Source: Littorina saxatilis
Lineage: Eukaryota > Mollusca > Gastropoda > Littorinimorpha > Littorinidae
Assembly: GCF_037325665.1 (NCBI RefSeq)
Contig: NC_090248.1
Coordinates: 27,196,439 to 27,260,438, forward strand
DNA: 64,000 nucleotides
Reading direction: 5' to 3'
Every line of letters begins with the position of its first letter. Within the stretch, counting starts at the first letter, position 1. Position numbers and translations under genes: made by a program. This document shows positions 11,652 to 24,260 of the stretch, piece by piece. Under the pieces are notes generated by a model. It ran no database searches and was not told the origin of the DNA. It saw nothing but the letters and a program-made list of their open reading frames with translations.

Positions 11652-13350
11652 GATTCACATCATTGTGTGTATAACTTTATCCGGTTAGATCATTTGGTTT
11701 CACAATTGATTTGATTCAGGACATTTCTCATTCATGGCAAGTGTACATACACGTGTGTAGTTTTGAATAAAGAAAGAAGTTGTTTAAATCGTTGGCGTAT
11801 GCATTATTGAAAGGACTATTGCGTATATTTTGTTTTTCTTTGGCCATTTTCATCTTCACCGGCTTTAAAGGATATGTTCCTTCCCATGCTAGCGATCAAG
11901 TAAACCTACGCAGATTTCTCTAGGGTTTTACATGGAACAAGATGATCCTTCGACTTAGACTTCACAAAGAATAAACAGCCTGGCTGTGTCCTGTGTGGGA
12001 TTTTGTTTTGATTACAAAATGAATACAGCTAATAAAATAAAAAGCCCCGCTTTGCACAGAAATTCCGAAGACTGTTGCTGTGCGTCCGTATGAAAGGAAG
12101 TCTTATCACATGTAAAACCCGAGAGTGCTCTCTCAAGGTTAATAAAATGGTTTTCACGGGAATGAATGTAGCTTTAGCTTGTGCTATTTATTATGACTGA
12201 TTATTTTGTTTAATGTTCATGGATATAAATTTCCCCCCCCCCCCCCCCCCCTCTGGTTATGATGTTTGTTAGTGTTATCTTTGTCATAATGTGTGCATAC
12301 GGAAAAGCATGCATGTCACAACATTCTGGCAGGTCATAGTTTAAACGCAGTCGCTCCGGTTGAAAAGTGTTGTCCGTGTAGCGGGTTGAAATGAAATGTT
12401 CTCACATAAACTGAACTGCCTAAAAAAAAGATTTTGCCATCAAACCAGAAAAATTGGAATAAAATGATCTAAGAATGTCCTGGCCGTTTTTCTCCAATAA
12501 AGGGTACACATACCTCCTTGCGGACGCCATCTTGTCACTGTCACATATCTGTCTGGACAGGCTTTGGCATGGGATAAGAACATCCCTCCACTCAGACACA
12601 TACCAAAAATCAACGGCCTGTCTGCTTCCTGCGCAGAGTTTCAATCTTTCTTCTTTTTTTTCTTCTTTTTTTTTTTTTACTGACTAGAATTTGCAGTAAG
12701 ATACTGGAGTTTTAACCAAATTAATTCAGCAAACAAAATAATGACTCTGGACAGAAAGTTTGGTTTGTCTGTAAATTGTACTTATCTATCCAAGAGGAGG
12801 GCTGCCAGGTAAAATCCCTGGAGGAATGTATCCTGATTTACAAAATAGTCTGCATGGGAATGGAGGTACCTATATAGTCCAAATTGTTAATGTCTCGAAT
12901 TTCTAATCAGGTTGAAAACAAAACATAATATAGCAGAATGATATCATAACATATGTGGTACTCTAGGGAATAGTCCAAAAGCAAACATCTCGAACGGCAG
13001 TACAGCATAGATTGAAAAGAAACGTCCGATTTATCATGGTAGGGATTAAATCTAAGCCTACAATGATTTTGATACACTCGTGGAGGTACGGTTTATTTGT
13101 CTTTCTTTAAATATCAAAGGTTTGGTTTGGTTCAATGCTTTTGTTTCTGCAAGTTTCATTCTGCAGTGTGTGTTAAATTTTCTTGCGGTATTTATGTGCA
13201 TTGGCAAATAAAGTATCATAATTTCTTTTAAAATGTCTTGAGTTATGTTCGTTCATTTGCTTCAATATTGTCGTCCAAGTTGTTGTTTTTGTTGTTGTTG
13301 TTGTTGTTATGTGTCTGTATCTCTGTAAGTCAGTCTGTTTTCTTTATGTG
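11652..13350. other. Intergenic; nothing supported
   Basis: AT-rich with a ~22-base C tract near 12,233 and a pyrimidine-rich stretch near 12,650. Several AATAAA motifs but no upstream coding signal that would make them meaningful. Confidence 0.4.
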
Positions 13351-13357
13351 ACACGCA

Positions 13358-13421
<64 letters not shown>

Positions 13422-13503
13422 TGCACGCATGCACGCTCGCACACACGCGCATGCATACACGCGCATGCACACACACACACAATCACTGACACACATATCA
13501 CAC

Positions 13504-13540
<37 letters not shown>
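13351..13540. repeat. (CA)n microsatellite
   Basis: CA runs with GCATGCACGC interruptions. Confidence 0.95.
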
Positions 13541-13542
<2 letters not shown>

Positions 13543-13868
13543 TTGCACTTCAGTTTTTTTGTAGTTCTACCTACAAGAATACATTGTTTAATTATAGGAA
13601 ATATCATAACAACTGAGATTTTATGCTTTCAAGAATCACCAATAGCACCAGCACAAGCGAATGATCCACTTCTGCACCAGCAATACTCGTGATGTTACAG
13701 TTATCATTACTTCTCAGTGCCACTAGTCCTTCGGTTTGCTTGGGAAGAAATGTACACCTGCAAAAATACACTGTTTATTTATTTATTTATTTATTACAGC
13801 ATAACTTCTGACCTTTCATTGCATGTACGCTTTGCAGCACTATTCACAATGCTCCAGCACACACGTAC

Positions 13869-14134
13869 ACTAGTGGTAAGGCGTCCGCCCCGTGATCGGG
13901 AGGTCGTGGGTTAAGACTTTAGTGGCTGCTCCGTCTGGCGTCTGGCATTATGGGGTTAGTGCTAGGACTGGTTGTTCCGGTGTCAGAATAATGTGACTGG
14001 GTGAGACATGAAGCCTGTGCTGCGACTTCTGTCTTGTGTGTGGCGCACGTCCCTGGTCAAAGCAGCACCGCCCTGATATGGCCCTTCGTGGTCGGCTGGG
14101 CGTTAAGCAAACAAACAAACAAACAAACAAACAC
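13869..14134 (+). mobile_element. tRNA-derived SINE, CAAA-tail family (copy 1, internally deleted)
   Basis: Head AGTGGTAAGGCGTCCGCCCC with B-box region GGGAGGTCGTGGGTT. The body includes GGCATTATGGGGTTAGTGCT, and the 3' end is GGCTGGGCGTTAAGCAAACA plus a (CAAA)n tail. Compared with the copies at 23,578 and 49,242, bases after GGTCGTGGGTT are missing, so the B box is damaged. Confidence 0.85.
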
Positions 14135-14465
14135 GTACACGTGTTGCAGAGGGCCAGCATATCATGTCGATCTGTTCATAACCGTATAACCAGAGACTGC
14201 CTACGTGACTGCGATAATATTGCACAATTCCACGCATAAAACGTGCTGACCTAAATCACAGAAGCAGGCAGGCACAGTCGCTGGGCCTTCCTGCTTTCAA
14301 TGTTGTGTACTGCTCTTGTTCAGCCAGTCCTCCGTTTCTAGACGCTAGATTTGGCGAGTGTGGCGAGGAAGTAGCGTCGTTTGTTAGGCAATTCTCGCCG
14401 CGAGGAAATTTAATTTAGCGAGCTGAACTGAACTGCATTGACCTTTTTTTTTACAAGGACACATT

Positions 14466-14468
<3 letters not shown>

Positions 14469-14552
<84 letters not shown>
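14469..14552. repeat. (CA)n microsatellite
   Basis: About 42 uninterrupted CA dinucleotides. Confidence 0.97.
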
Positions 14553-14553
<1 letters not shown>

Positions 14554-14559
14554 GTAAAA

Positions 14560-15468
14560 TAGGAGAACAGATCGAGCGCTGTAAATAAATGAAGAGGTAT
14601 ACTCTCCCATGTAGATTGCGGACACCTCGCTTGAACAAAACACCTTTTGTTGTTACTTTTATCATTATTTCTTCTAAAATGTGCCGGTCAAGACACCCCG
14701 CGTGCAATGTTCCAACACTCATGGCTGGTCCAATTGGTATTCGCCTTTCAACACAGGCACCACTGTATATACAGTAATGCTGCCGTATCAAATACTTTGC
14801 AACACATATAGCCCGTCTCTGTTTCTGACGAAAAGTGTGCCTTTACTTAGGTGGCCTTATAAAGGTCCTTGTCTACATTTTTATACCGAAATCGCCATTT
14901 GACCATAAAAATGCAGCTCGTCTATTATCTACAAATATCAACAATACACCCCCTTTCGATCAGGAAAGACGAAGCCAGTGTAGCCGTTTGAAAATTCATT
15001 GTAGTATTCCAGCGTAGTACTCATAGTAGGATATCCTTATTTGGAAAATGCCAAGCGCAAAACTCCTCTCAAATCCCGTGCATTTCGTGCGTTTAAAAAA
15101 AAGCGTGGACAGCGCTCCAGTGTCAAACTGTTGCTGCACTTGTTTGGGCGTGGCTATAAGCACAGTGACATGAATTTGATTGGTCAGTATTTTTAGGCAA
15201 AGCACATGTTCTCAGCAAACAGAAAACAAAATATTGGAAGCGTGAGTCACGCTACCCAAAAATAAAATCTTTGATTACATATATTTTTTTTCTATAACTT
15301 TTTTCCCCATGGTTCATTCATCATTTGACATAATCTTGTATCGAAATCTAACCATAAGATTATTGAAAAAAAGCAAAAATGTAGACGACCACCTTTATAT
15401 TTGGACATTGCACAGTACTAGATGTTGTCATCATTTTCACGAGTTTTTATTCTTCACATATTCGGTAA
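14560..15468. other. Intergenic; nothing supported
   Basis: No coding exon recognised. The 14,840-15,240 stretch has the look of a degenerate element but I cannot find its ends. Confidence 0.3.
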
Positions 15469-15470
15469 CC

Positions 15471-15540
<70 letters not shown>

Positions 15541-15541
15541 A
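15469..15541 (+). repeat. (CAA)n microsatellite
   Basis: About 24 CAA triplets. Poly-Thr, poly-Leu and poly-Cys frames here are artefacts. Confidence 0.97.
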
Positions 15542-16037
15542 CAATGTTCATATGTGATAAATCGAAGCAGCAAATGGGTTTGAGCTTTATGCCAATCCCA
15601 TTTTTTATTTGATATGTGAAACCATCGCGTTCTTTGGATTCGTGTTTCCGAGGACATCGATTGTAGACATTCTTTCCCGAAGACCAAATCAATAATGTAC
15701 TGCGATGACTCATGGTCAATTTGCAACTCGAAAGTTTGCCGATTTAAAAGTAAAATTGAAACACAAAAATAATATCGTTGTATTCCTCACTACTTCCTGT
15801 ATTTACAAATATATAGTTTTGTAATGTTTTATTGAAGATGTGCTTAAAATAAAGAAAACTGTTAAAGAAAAACCGGTGTCTTGTGCCTTTGCCTGTTCCA
15901 AGCTGTTGTGCAACAATTAGGGTCTGTCAGTGTTCGTTTGCTTCGGTGAATGATTTAGGTCAGTCCGTCACTTGGTTTGATATGCACGAGAAAAACGTAG
16001 GGTGACTGTCCTAATTTTTTATTTTTTATATTTGTTA

Positions 16038-16075
<38 letters not shown>

Positions 16076-16940
16076 TCTGGCAGACACTCGGTTTTGATAT
16101 GGTGTAAGAAGCTCAGTTTTCGCCAGAGACCAGCTTTCGCATTTGACCTCCGGCGTTGATCTCGTATAAACTCCACACTGAATATCATCCACGGAATATT
16201 CTATATCTCTGTGACATCACCCCTCCCTTCCCAATACTGATGACTTTGCAATCATAGGGTCAAATTCGTTCAACAAAAAACCCAAAACAGTATTTTAATT
16301 AGAAATTTGCCTCATCGCAATATCCTTCAATTTTCATACAAGGGACGTATAACTACTCGGTGCACGTTTTTGAAGGAAAACATTTTAAAACGCAAAAATT
16401 ACGTCAAATAGCGCTATCAAAAAGGGGCAAAAAAATGGCACACGCAATTGCACTCAAAACTGTATACATCAATTTTCATAAAATTCCGTTCGATCATAGT
16501 TCTTGAGAAATGTATACTTATTACAGACAACCACAGTCATACATCGGAAGACTAAGTATTGACTGAATGTGAACAGCAGCAAATCACTGGCATGGCCAAC
16601 TCAAATATTCTGTTTTCAACTCCCCTCCTCCGGCTCTGCCTGCCCGATCGAAGGCGGGTGGCTACATTTGTCATTTAGCCACTCACAACAACGTTATTTG
16701 GCTAATACGTTGTTAATGCTTGGTGCTCGACACTCAAAACACTTGCAATAGATGATGACAACTTAAATGAACAATACGACCTCAACTTTTGCAAAAAGCC
16801 GGATACAACGTCATCAAAAACATTATTTTGAAAAAATGGAAAGAGAATAAAGCGTCTGGGGATATTATCTGCAAGAACTTGCATGCAGAGTTTCATGAAA
16901 ATCTGTCGGGTGGTATTCTCTTAAATGTTGTACCTTCAAG
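15542..16940. other. Intergenic with a 36-base poly-C tract
   Basis: A C run occupies about 16,039-16,074. The rest is AT-rich and shows no supported gene or element. Confidence 0.5.
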
Positions 16941-17085
16941 CACGCACGTACACACACACACACACACACATAGACACTGATACACACACACACACACCTG
17001 GCACACACACACGCACGCACGCACGCACAGACTGGCACACACACACACACACACACGCACACACACAGGCACAAACACACACACC
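16940..17085. repeat. (CA)n microsatellite
   Basis: Interrupted CA/CGCA runs ending 40 bp before the long inverted repeat. Confidence 0.95.
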
Positions 17086-17126
17086 ATCACCCTCGTCTCG
17101 ATTCCAAGTCTATCTGAAAGCATTTA

Positions 17127-20100
17127 TAGTCCAGGCATCTTAGCCACTTTAGTGAAGGGAACGTTGAAGTGACAATGACTAGGTTTAAAATGTCCCTTAT
17201 CAGAAAGTTCAACCTCAGTCCTTTGATGTTTATTAAACACATTTTCATATAAAGTTGGCGCTTCATACGGAAAAATGGCTTTGAAATTGACCCAAATCCT
17301 TCTTTGGGCTCTGTAAATGTCGTTTGGGGGTATGGTTGTAAAATGGTATCTACTGGTCACCCCAATGTATAAACTGAAAACTCTTTCTGCACCAGAACAC
17401 GCAGAAAGGATTGTATCTGCCTGATGTCTGATGCTTTTTAAAATCCCCAACCACTAACACCTTCAAAACGGACTTTAACTGACACTGTTGTTTTTCCCTA
17501 TATAATCCTTACTATTTTTCCGAGACGTCGTCGTGTTGTGTATTTAGCTTGCCACAACCTCATACATGGTCCTAAAAGTTAAAGTTGAAGAAAATACTAA
17601 AGATAAATGAAAAAGCTGACGCAGTGTCATTCGCACCGTGAATCCCCCCATGGGAACATACTAAAGTCTGGTTCCAAATAGGCTCAATTTCCTTCTATTT
17701 CTTTGTATTTCTGCCTCGTAGGGGTAGGGGTGTTCAAACCAAAGGCACCTTTAAACCAAAATTCAAATCACACATCTTACAATACTAAGACACTCAGCAG
17801 TAAAAGGGTGTCTGCTGGTAAAAAAATTCCAAACAATCCTAAAAGTACTTCACTACTAAAAGTGCTTTTAAAAAGAGCCGTTATTTTTCCCTCTATATTC
17901 AGTATTGTGTTTTCTGCGAACATGTAGTCTATTTAGATGGTTGTCGTGTGCACTTGAGTTGCTAAAGCGTTTTCAGTTGGGCATATGTCGAAAAGCAAAG
18001 AATTAGCCCTTTGAAAACCATCAGAACTGTCACACAAAAATAACATTTACCTATCTCACCAACTGACCAAACATAGGGCTTTTCCTTATGTATTATGTAT
18101 TGTCGTGTTTTTTGTAGCATACTTGTGAAAACAGCCACCACTGTTGTAAATGATACTTTAAAGAGCATTATTTCATTTTTACAGTTGAAGGACAACCTGG
18201 ACTGCCGTATATTACAGCTGTTTTACAATCAGCCAAAATTTTCTTAACAAACGTATGTTAAGAACAACTCCCACAGTGAAATTGAAGGAAAACAAAGTGA
18301 AAATCCGCCTGCCATAGAGGAGCTAAAGAATCAACAATAAACGACTGCATGGATAGCTTGATGCACGAATGCATTGCGGACATGTTTGTCTCCAACCAAG
18401 AGAAAGTTCCAAAAAATCCCTTTTGTGCTTCTTATTATACAGTGACGTCAAAGACAGCCTTTTCTGCTGTTCATACATTCAGGGGTTATGGTTACACTAA
18501 ACGACGTAGTTGTAGCCATACTGCCATCCAGATTTATTTTTTCCTTGCGAGCAGTCACAGGGTGTTTGTGCTGTCTGCCAACCGTTAGATGACCCCGCCC
18601 AAGTCTGTTAAGGGACCGTTTGACCGTTATAGAACGCGTCTTTTTGATTTTTTGGCACAGTTGGAAACGGTTGATTTTTATCCCTTCCATTGTTTCCAAA
18701 CATTATATAGGAATGTTTTGTGAACAACGGATAATAGCCGCTACTCGCATGTGTAGCAAAAGTGAGCGTACATACTCACCCTGGTCGTCCAGCCGTTGTC
18801 CGTTGCCCGTCTTTATCTGTCTGTACTGAACATTACCTTTGGATATTTCTCCAACGCTATGAAGTGAAGAAACACCAAATGTTGCAAAATGTTGTATGAC
18901 CCCAAGAGCTCAAAAAAGATACTTGAGAACCTTGACCTTACCATAAGGTCAAGGTCACAGGGAGAATTAATGTGGTCTAAAAACTGCAAAATTTCACATT
19001 GTGCCAGTTTTCTGGAAAACAAATTAAAAACAGCGGGCTTAGTTTTGTATGGTATACAAGAAAAAGAAAGCCTTATCTTCTGATACCATTTTGGTTGACC
19101 TCGCTTCAATGTCAAGGTCAGAGGAGCCCTTCAAAGTTGAATTGTAGACATATTTTGATGTGAGCTTGCCCCTTTAACTTTACTATGGACGATATCTCTT
19201 ACAAACTTAAACACTGAGTGGGGCGTTTGTTAGAATTTCATAGTGAGCCACATCTGGTCACATATCGTTAGGGTCAAGGTCACATTGACCCCTATGAAAA
19301 ATGTGACCAAGCCGGGTAAAGAAATCCATGTGTCTTGGTAAAAAATCTTAACAAAGCAAAGCCCATGCGACTCTCATGCTTGACCTTTGTCTTAAAGTGA
19401 CCTTGACCTTCAGGTGACCTTGAAGGTGAAGGTCTAACAACTGAAGCTGGCAAGGACATTGTACACTATTAGAACTGTTTTACAGATTTTTCCTACCAAA
19501 TTACACATGACCTTTGGCCAAGGTCAAGATCATCAAAGGTCACACATCACAAGGCTATCAATTCAAGACATAGAAAGCATAAACATACTTATTGGCACTT
19601 TCTACAAAGAGACATTGTCACTTTTAGTGATTCAATTGCCCGTTTCAGTCACATTTCATAAGGGGCAAAGTGACCTTGACCTTGATGATATGTGACTAAA
19701 TGTGGCTCAATATCAGTATATAACATGTGCCCCACACAATTATGAAGTTTGAAAGATTTTTTTCATAGTTCAGGGTCAAGGTCACTTCAAAACATGTATA
19801 CAATTCAACTTTGAAGGACTCCTGTGACCTTGACATTGAAGCGAGGTCAACCAAAATGGTATCAGAAGATAAGGCTTTCTTTTTCTTGTATACCATACAA
19901 AACTAAGCCCGCTGTTTTTAATTTGTTTTCCAGAAAACTGGCACAATGTGAAATTTTGCAGTTTTTAGACCACATTCATTCTCCCTGTGACCTTGACCTT
20001 AAGGTAAGGTCAAGGTTCTCAAGTATCTTTTTTGAGCTCTTGGGGTCATACAACATTTTGCAACATTTGGTGTTTCTTCACTTCATAGCGTTGGAGAAAT

Positions 20101-21806
20101 ATCCAAAGGTAATGTTCAGTACAGACAGATAAAGACGGGCAACGGACAACGGCTGGACGACCAGGGTGAGTATGTACGCTCACTTTTGCTACACATGCGA
20201 GTAGCGGCTATTATCCGTTGTTCACAAAACATTCCTATATAATGTTTGGAAACAATGGTAGGGATAAAAATCAACCGTTTCCAACTGTGCCAAAAAATCA
20301 AAAAGACGCGTTCTATAACGGTCAAACGGTCCCTAAACAGACTTGGGCGGGGTCATCTAACGGTTGGCAGACAGCACAAACACCCTGTGACTGCTCGCAA
20401 GGAAAAAATAAATCTGGATGGCAGTATGGCTACAACTACGTCGTTTAGTGTAACCATAACCCCTGAATGTATGAACAGCAGAAAAGGCTGTCTTTGACGT
20501 CACTGTATAATAAGAAGCACAAAAGGGATTTTTTGGAACTTTCTCTTGGTTGGAGACAAACATGTCCGCAATGCATTCGTGCATCAAGCTATCCATGCAG
20601 TCGTTTATTGTTGATTCTTTAGCTCCTCTATGGCAGGCGGATTTTCACTTTGTTTTCCTTCAATTTCACTGTGGGAGTTGTTCTTAACATACGTTTGTTA
20701 AGAAAATTTTGGCTGATTGTAAAACAGCTGTAATATACGGCAGTCCAGGTTGTCCTTCAACTGTAAAAATGAAATAATGCTCTTTAAAGTATCATTTACA
20801 ACAGTGGTGGCTGTTTTCACAAGTATGCTACAAAAAACACGACAATACATAATACATAAGGAAAAGCCCTATGTTTGGTCAGTTGGTGAGATAGGTAAAT
20901 GTTATTTTTGTGTGACAGTTCTGATGGTTTTCAAAGGGCTAATTCTTTGCTTTTCGACATATGCCCAACTGAAAACGCTTTAGCAACTCAAGTGCACACG
21001 ACAACCATCTAGATAGACTACATGTTCGCAGAAAACACAATACTGAATATAGAGGGAAAAATAACGGCTCTTTTTAAAAGCACTTTTAGTAGTGAAGTAC
21101 TTTTAGGATTGTTTGGAATTTTTTACCAGCAGACACCCTTTTACTGCTGAGTGTCTTAGTATTGTAAGATGTGTGATTTGAATTTTGGTTTAAAGGTGCC
21201 TTTGGTTTGAACACCCCTACCCCTACGAGGCAGAAATACAAAGAAATAGAAGGAAATTGAGCCTATTTGGAACCAGACTTTAGTATGTTCCCATGGGGGG
21301 ATTCACGGTGCGAATGACACTGCGTCAGCTTTTTCATTTATCTTTAGTATTTTCTTCAACTTTAACTTTTAGGACCATGTATGAGGTTGTGGCAAGCTAA
21401 ATACACAACACGACGACGTCTCGGAAAAATAGTAAGGATTATATAGGGAAAAACAACAGTGTCAGTTAAAGTCCGTTTTGAAGGTGTTAGTGGTTGGGGA
21501 TTTTGAAAAGCATCAGACATCAGGCAGATACAATCCTTTCTGCGTGTTCTGGTGCAGAAAGAGTTTTCAGTTTATACATTGGGGTGACCAGTAGATACCA
21601 TTTTACAACCATACCCCCAAACGACATTTACAGAGCCCAAAGAAGGATTTGGGTCAATTTCAAAGCCATTTTTCCGTATGAAGCGCCAACTTTATATGAA
21701 AATGTGTTTAATAAACATCAAAGGACTGAGGTTGAACTTTCTGATAAGGGACATTTTAAACCTAGTCATTGTCACTTCAACGTTGTTCTCTAATATGCCT
21801 GGACTA
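17127..21806. repeat. 4.7-kb long inverted repeat (arms ~2 kb, nearly identical)
   Basis: The left arm, 17,127 to about 19,145, is the reverse complement of the right arm, about 19,795-21,806. I noticed only about half a dozen substitutions over the 2 kb, for example near 17,440 and 18,675. Inside 19,145-19,325 the symmetry continues at much lower identity, giving a loop of roughly 650 bp. The extreme tips are TAGTCCAGGCAT and ATGCCTGGACTA, with TTA on both outer sides, consistent with a 3-bp target duplication (or TA if the ends are read as GTCCAGG). Frames of 66-108 codons appear mirrored in both arms but match no known protein. It could be a foldback-type transposon with giant inverted ends, a palindromic duplication, or an assembly join of two copies. 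Confidence 0.85.
19358..20206 (+). mobile_element. TGACCTTGACC-rich element (copy in the palindrome)
   Basis: Matches the element at 47,928-48,722 over its length: a start with GCAAAGCCCATGCGACTC, many TGACCTTGACC / TCAAGGTCA words, then an end with GTGAGTATGTACGCTCACTT and CACATGCGAG. A partial inverted copy of its right half lies in the left palindrome arm (about 18,740-19,320). Confidence 0.75.
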
Positions 21807-21809
21807 TTA

Positions 21810-22126
21810 GTCAAAAGGCTGACTTGACTCAATGTAAACACACAAAAAACTAAAAACTAAAATGTAGTTAATGCTCAGCACTGTTGGCATCGTGCTGACA
21901 ACCTTTTATTTGTTTAAAGACCCAACAAATCAAGTATCAGCACTGCATGCCAAATGATGCGGACACGGCAGCCGCATGCACACCGCTCTCGGCCGGTCAG
22001 TGCACCTGGGAGCACGCAGCGGCCTTGGATCGCGCCAGCTCCTGCATGGTGGGATTTAACCAGAGGCTGAGGTGTTGGAGCTATCCTCAAGCGGTGCAGT
22101 GTTCTGTTTTGCCGGTTATGTTTTTT
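21810..22126. other. Intergenic with a short GC-rich island
   Basis: 21,950-22,105 is clearly more GC-rich than its surroundings and open in two frames. I cannot assign splice sites or a protein family. Confidence 0.3.
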
Positions 22127-22944
22127 ACATTTAGTCAAGTTTTGACTAAATGTTTTAACATAGAGGGGGGAATCGAGACGAGGGTCGTGGTGTATGTGTG
22201 TCTGTCTGTCTGTGTGTGTGTGTAGAGCGATTCAGACTAAACTACTGGGCCGATCTTTATGAAATTTGACATGAGAGTTCCTGGGTATGATATCCCCGGA
22301 CGTTTTTTTTCATTTTTTCGATAAATACCTTTGATGACGTCATATCCGGCTTTTTGTAAAAGTTGAGGCGGCACTGTCACACCCTCATTTTTCAATTAAA
22401 TTGATTGAAATTTTGGCAAAGCAATCTTCGACAAAGGCCGGGGTTTGGTATTGCATTTCAGCTTGGTGGCTTAAAAACTAATGAGTGAGTTTGGTAATTA
22501 AAAATCGGAAACTTGTAATTAAAATTATTTCTTTTATTAAACGATCCAAAAACAATTTCATCTTATTCTTCGTCATTTTCTGATTCCAAAAACATATACA
22601 TATGTTATATTTGGATTAAAAACAAGCTCTGAAAATTAAAAATATAAAAATTATGATCAAAATTAAATTTCCGAAATCGTTTTAAAAACTATTTCATCTT
22701 ATTCCTTGTCGGTTCCTGATTCCAAAAACATATAGATATGATATGTTTGGATTAAAAACACGCTCAGAAAGTTAAAACGAAGAGAGGTACAGTAAAGCGT
22801 GCTATGAAGCACAGCGCAATCACTACCGCGCCAAACAGGCTCGTCACTTTCACTGCCTTTTGCACTAGCGGCGGACTACGTTCAGTTTCATTGTGAGTTC
22901 CACAGCTTGACTAAATGTAGTAATTTCGCCTTACGCGACTTGTT
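22127..22944 (+). mobile_element. ACATTTAGTCAAG-ended element, copy 1
   Basis: Starts ACATTTAGTCAAG and ends CTTGACTAAATGT plus AGTAATTTCGCCTTACGCGA, so the ends are inverted. It contains a TG/TCTG microsatellite, the block GAGCGATTCAGACTAAACTA, and two AACATATA-type repeats. No ORF of note. Copies 2 and 3 follow at 24,261 and 25,217. Confidence 0.75.
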
Positions 22945-23025
22945 TAACATTCTGATGCAAATTTGCTAGGCCTGTAAACACGCTTGTAATTTTTGGGATG
23001 ATTGTTGTGCTACAGCTAGACATAA

Positions 23026-23281
23026 CCACTGATCTGAAAATAATGGATAGCGCAGCGCACAGCCAGTGAAACAGCGTAACCAGAGTGCCGCCATCTTACT
23101 GCACCGTACCACACTGACAAATAGATCAAAGGGAAATAATCGTAGTTTCGAGAGTCGACAGCAAGTCTTCTTTTCGCTGTATCGAACGGTGTCCCAAGAT
23201 GGCGGATCCCGGGTGGCGTCAATGTTTTGATAGCCAATAAGAAGGGACGCGCTATCCATATATATATATTTAGATCAGTGG
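23026..23281. mobile_element. MITE with CCACTGATCT ends and 6-bp duplication
   Basis: Ends CCACTGATCT and AGATCAGTGG continue inward to ATGGATAGCGC on both sides. Flanking ACATAA at 23,020-23,025 and 23,282-23,287 is a perfect 6-bp target duplication. The interior carries GCCGCCATCTT and AAGATGGCGG, inverted YY1-like words. Confidence 0.8.
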
Positions 23282-23577
23282 ACATAACCACGCTGGGGAA
23301 AGGTCACTCTCGCGGAAAATCGGAAGTCCCCAAAACAGGGAGACAAAATAACACGCTTTCACCTTGTGCAGTTAGGCAGTTCGAACATGTCTTTTGCGTT
23401 GTTTTTGGTGTAAAAAATGGACCTACGATTAAAGAGCAGAAATCGGCCTCGAGGAGCACCGCAATTTTGAAGAATTCGTAGCCTTTTCTTATTGAGTATT
23501 TTTTCTGCAAAACTGAAATATCAGTTCAGGATCATGAAGCCTTGAAGAGTGAGTGCGCCCTGCTGAAAATACGATTT

Positions 23578-23892
23578 GTTGGTTTGTTTGTTTGTTTGTT
23601 TGCTTAACGCCCAGCCGACCACGAAGGGCCATATCAGGGCGGTGCTGCTTTGACATATAACGTGCGCCACACACAAGACAGAAGTCGCAGCACAGGCTTC
23701 ATGTCTCACCCAGTCACATTATTCTGACACCGGACCAACCAGTCCTAGCACTAACCCCATAATGCCAGACGCCAGGCGGAGCAGCCACTAGATTGCCAAT
23801 GTTAAAGTCTTAGGTATGACCCGGCCGGGGTTCGAACCCACGACCTCCCGATCACGGGGCGGACGCCTTACCACTAGGCCAACCGTGCCGGT
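23578..23892 (-). mobile_element. tRNA-derived SINE, CAAA-tail family (copy 2, full length)
   Basis: On the minus strand: head GGTTGGCCTAGTGGTAAGGC, B box GGTCGTGGGTTCGAACCCC, body, then GGCGTTAAGCAAACAAAC tail. CGATTT flanks both ends (about 23,572-23,577 and 23,893-23,898). Confidence 0.9.
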
Positions 23893-24075
23893 CGATTTTT
23901 TGGTGGTTCGTTCGTTTCTCTCACCGCCCTGATCACTTCATTTGCACCAGAGTGTGCGAAAGACTCTAAAAACGCAGATGAAACACACCAACCTTGCAAC
24001 TTCGGAGCCATTTTGAGCGATGTCAGTCACTGACTAACTATTTTTCGATCAAATGCTTACGTAGGGGAAGGGCTC

Positions 24076-24258
24076 CTAATATGGACCACTTTTTGTTTCA
24101 TGCTGATAACTAGCTTGTTTTCTTGCGAAGAAGTTTCATTTTGTGTTTGGTAGTCCTTCTCTCTTAGGTTAATCGTTAGGCCTAATTAGAGTGAAATAGC
24201 TTTGATAGACATTCAGCAAAAATTAAATACAGAAAAAATCACAAATGGTCCATATTAG
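24076..24258. mobile_element. MITE with CTAATATGGACCA ends
   Basis: CTAATATGGACCA at the left and TGGTCCATATTAG at the right are perfect 13-bp inverted ends around about 155 bp of AT-rich sequence. Confidence 0.7.
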
Positions 24259-24260
24259 AC

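Noticed and set aside
12505-12530. First exon MASARR on the minus strand with a GTATGT donor
   Set aside because: ATGGCGTCCGCAAGGAG followed by GTATGTG looks plausible, but five codons are too few and no downstream exon was found.
17124-21793. Mirrored 66-108-codon ORFs in the palindrome as genes
   Set aside because: Each appears identically in both arms because the DNA is duplicated. None has a recognisable domain, splice context or family match.
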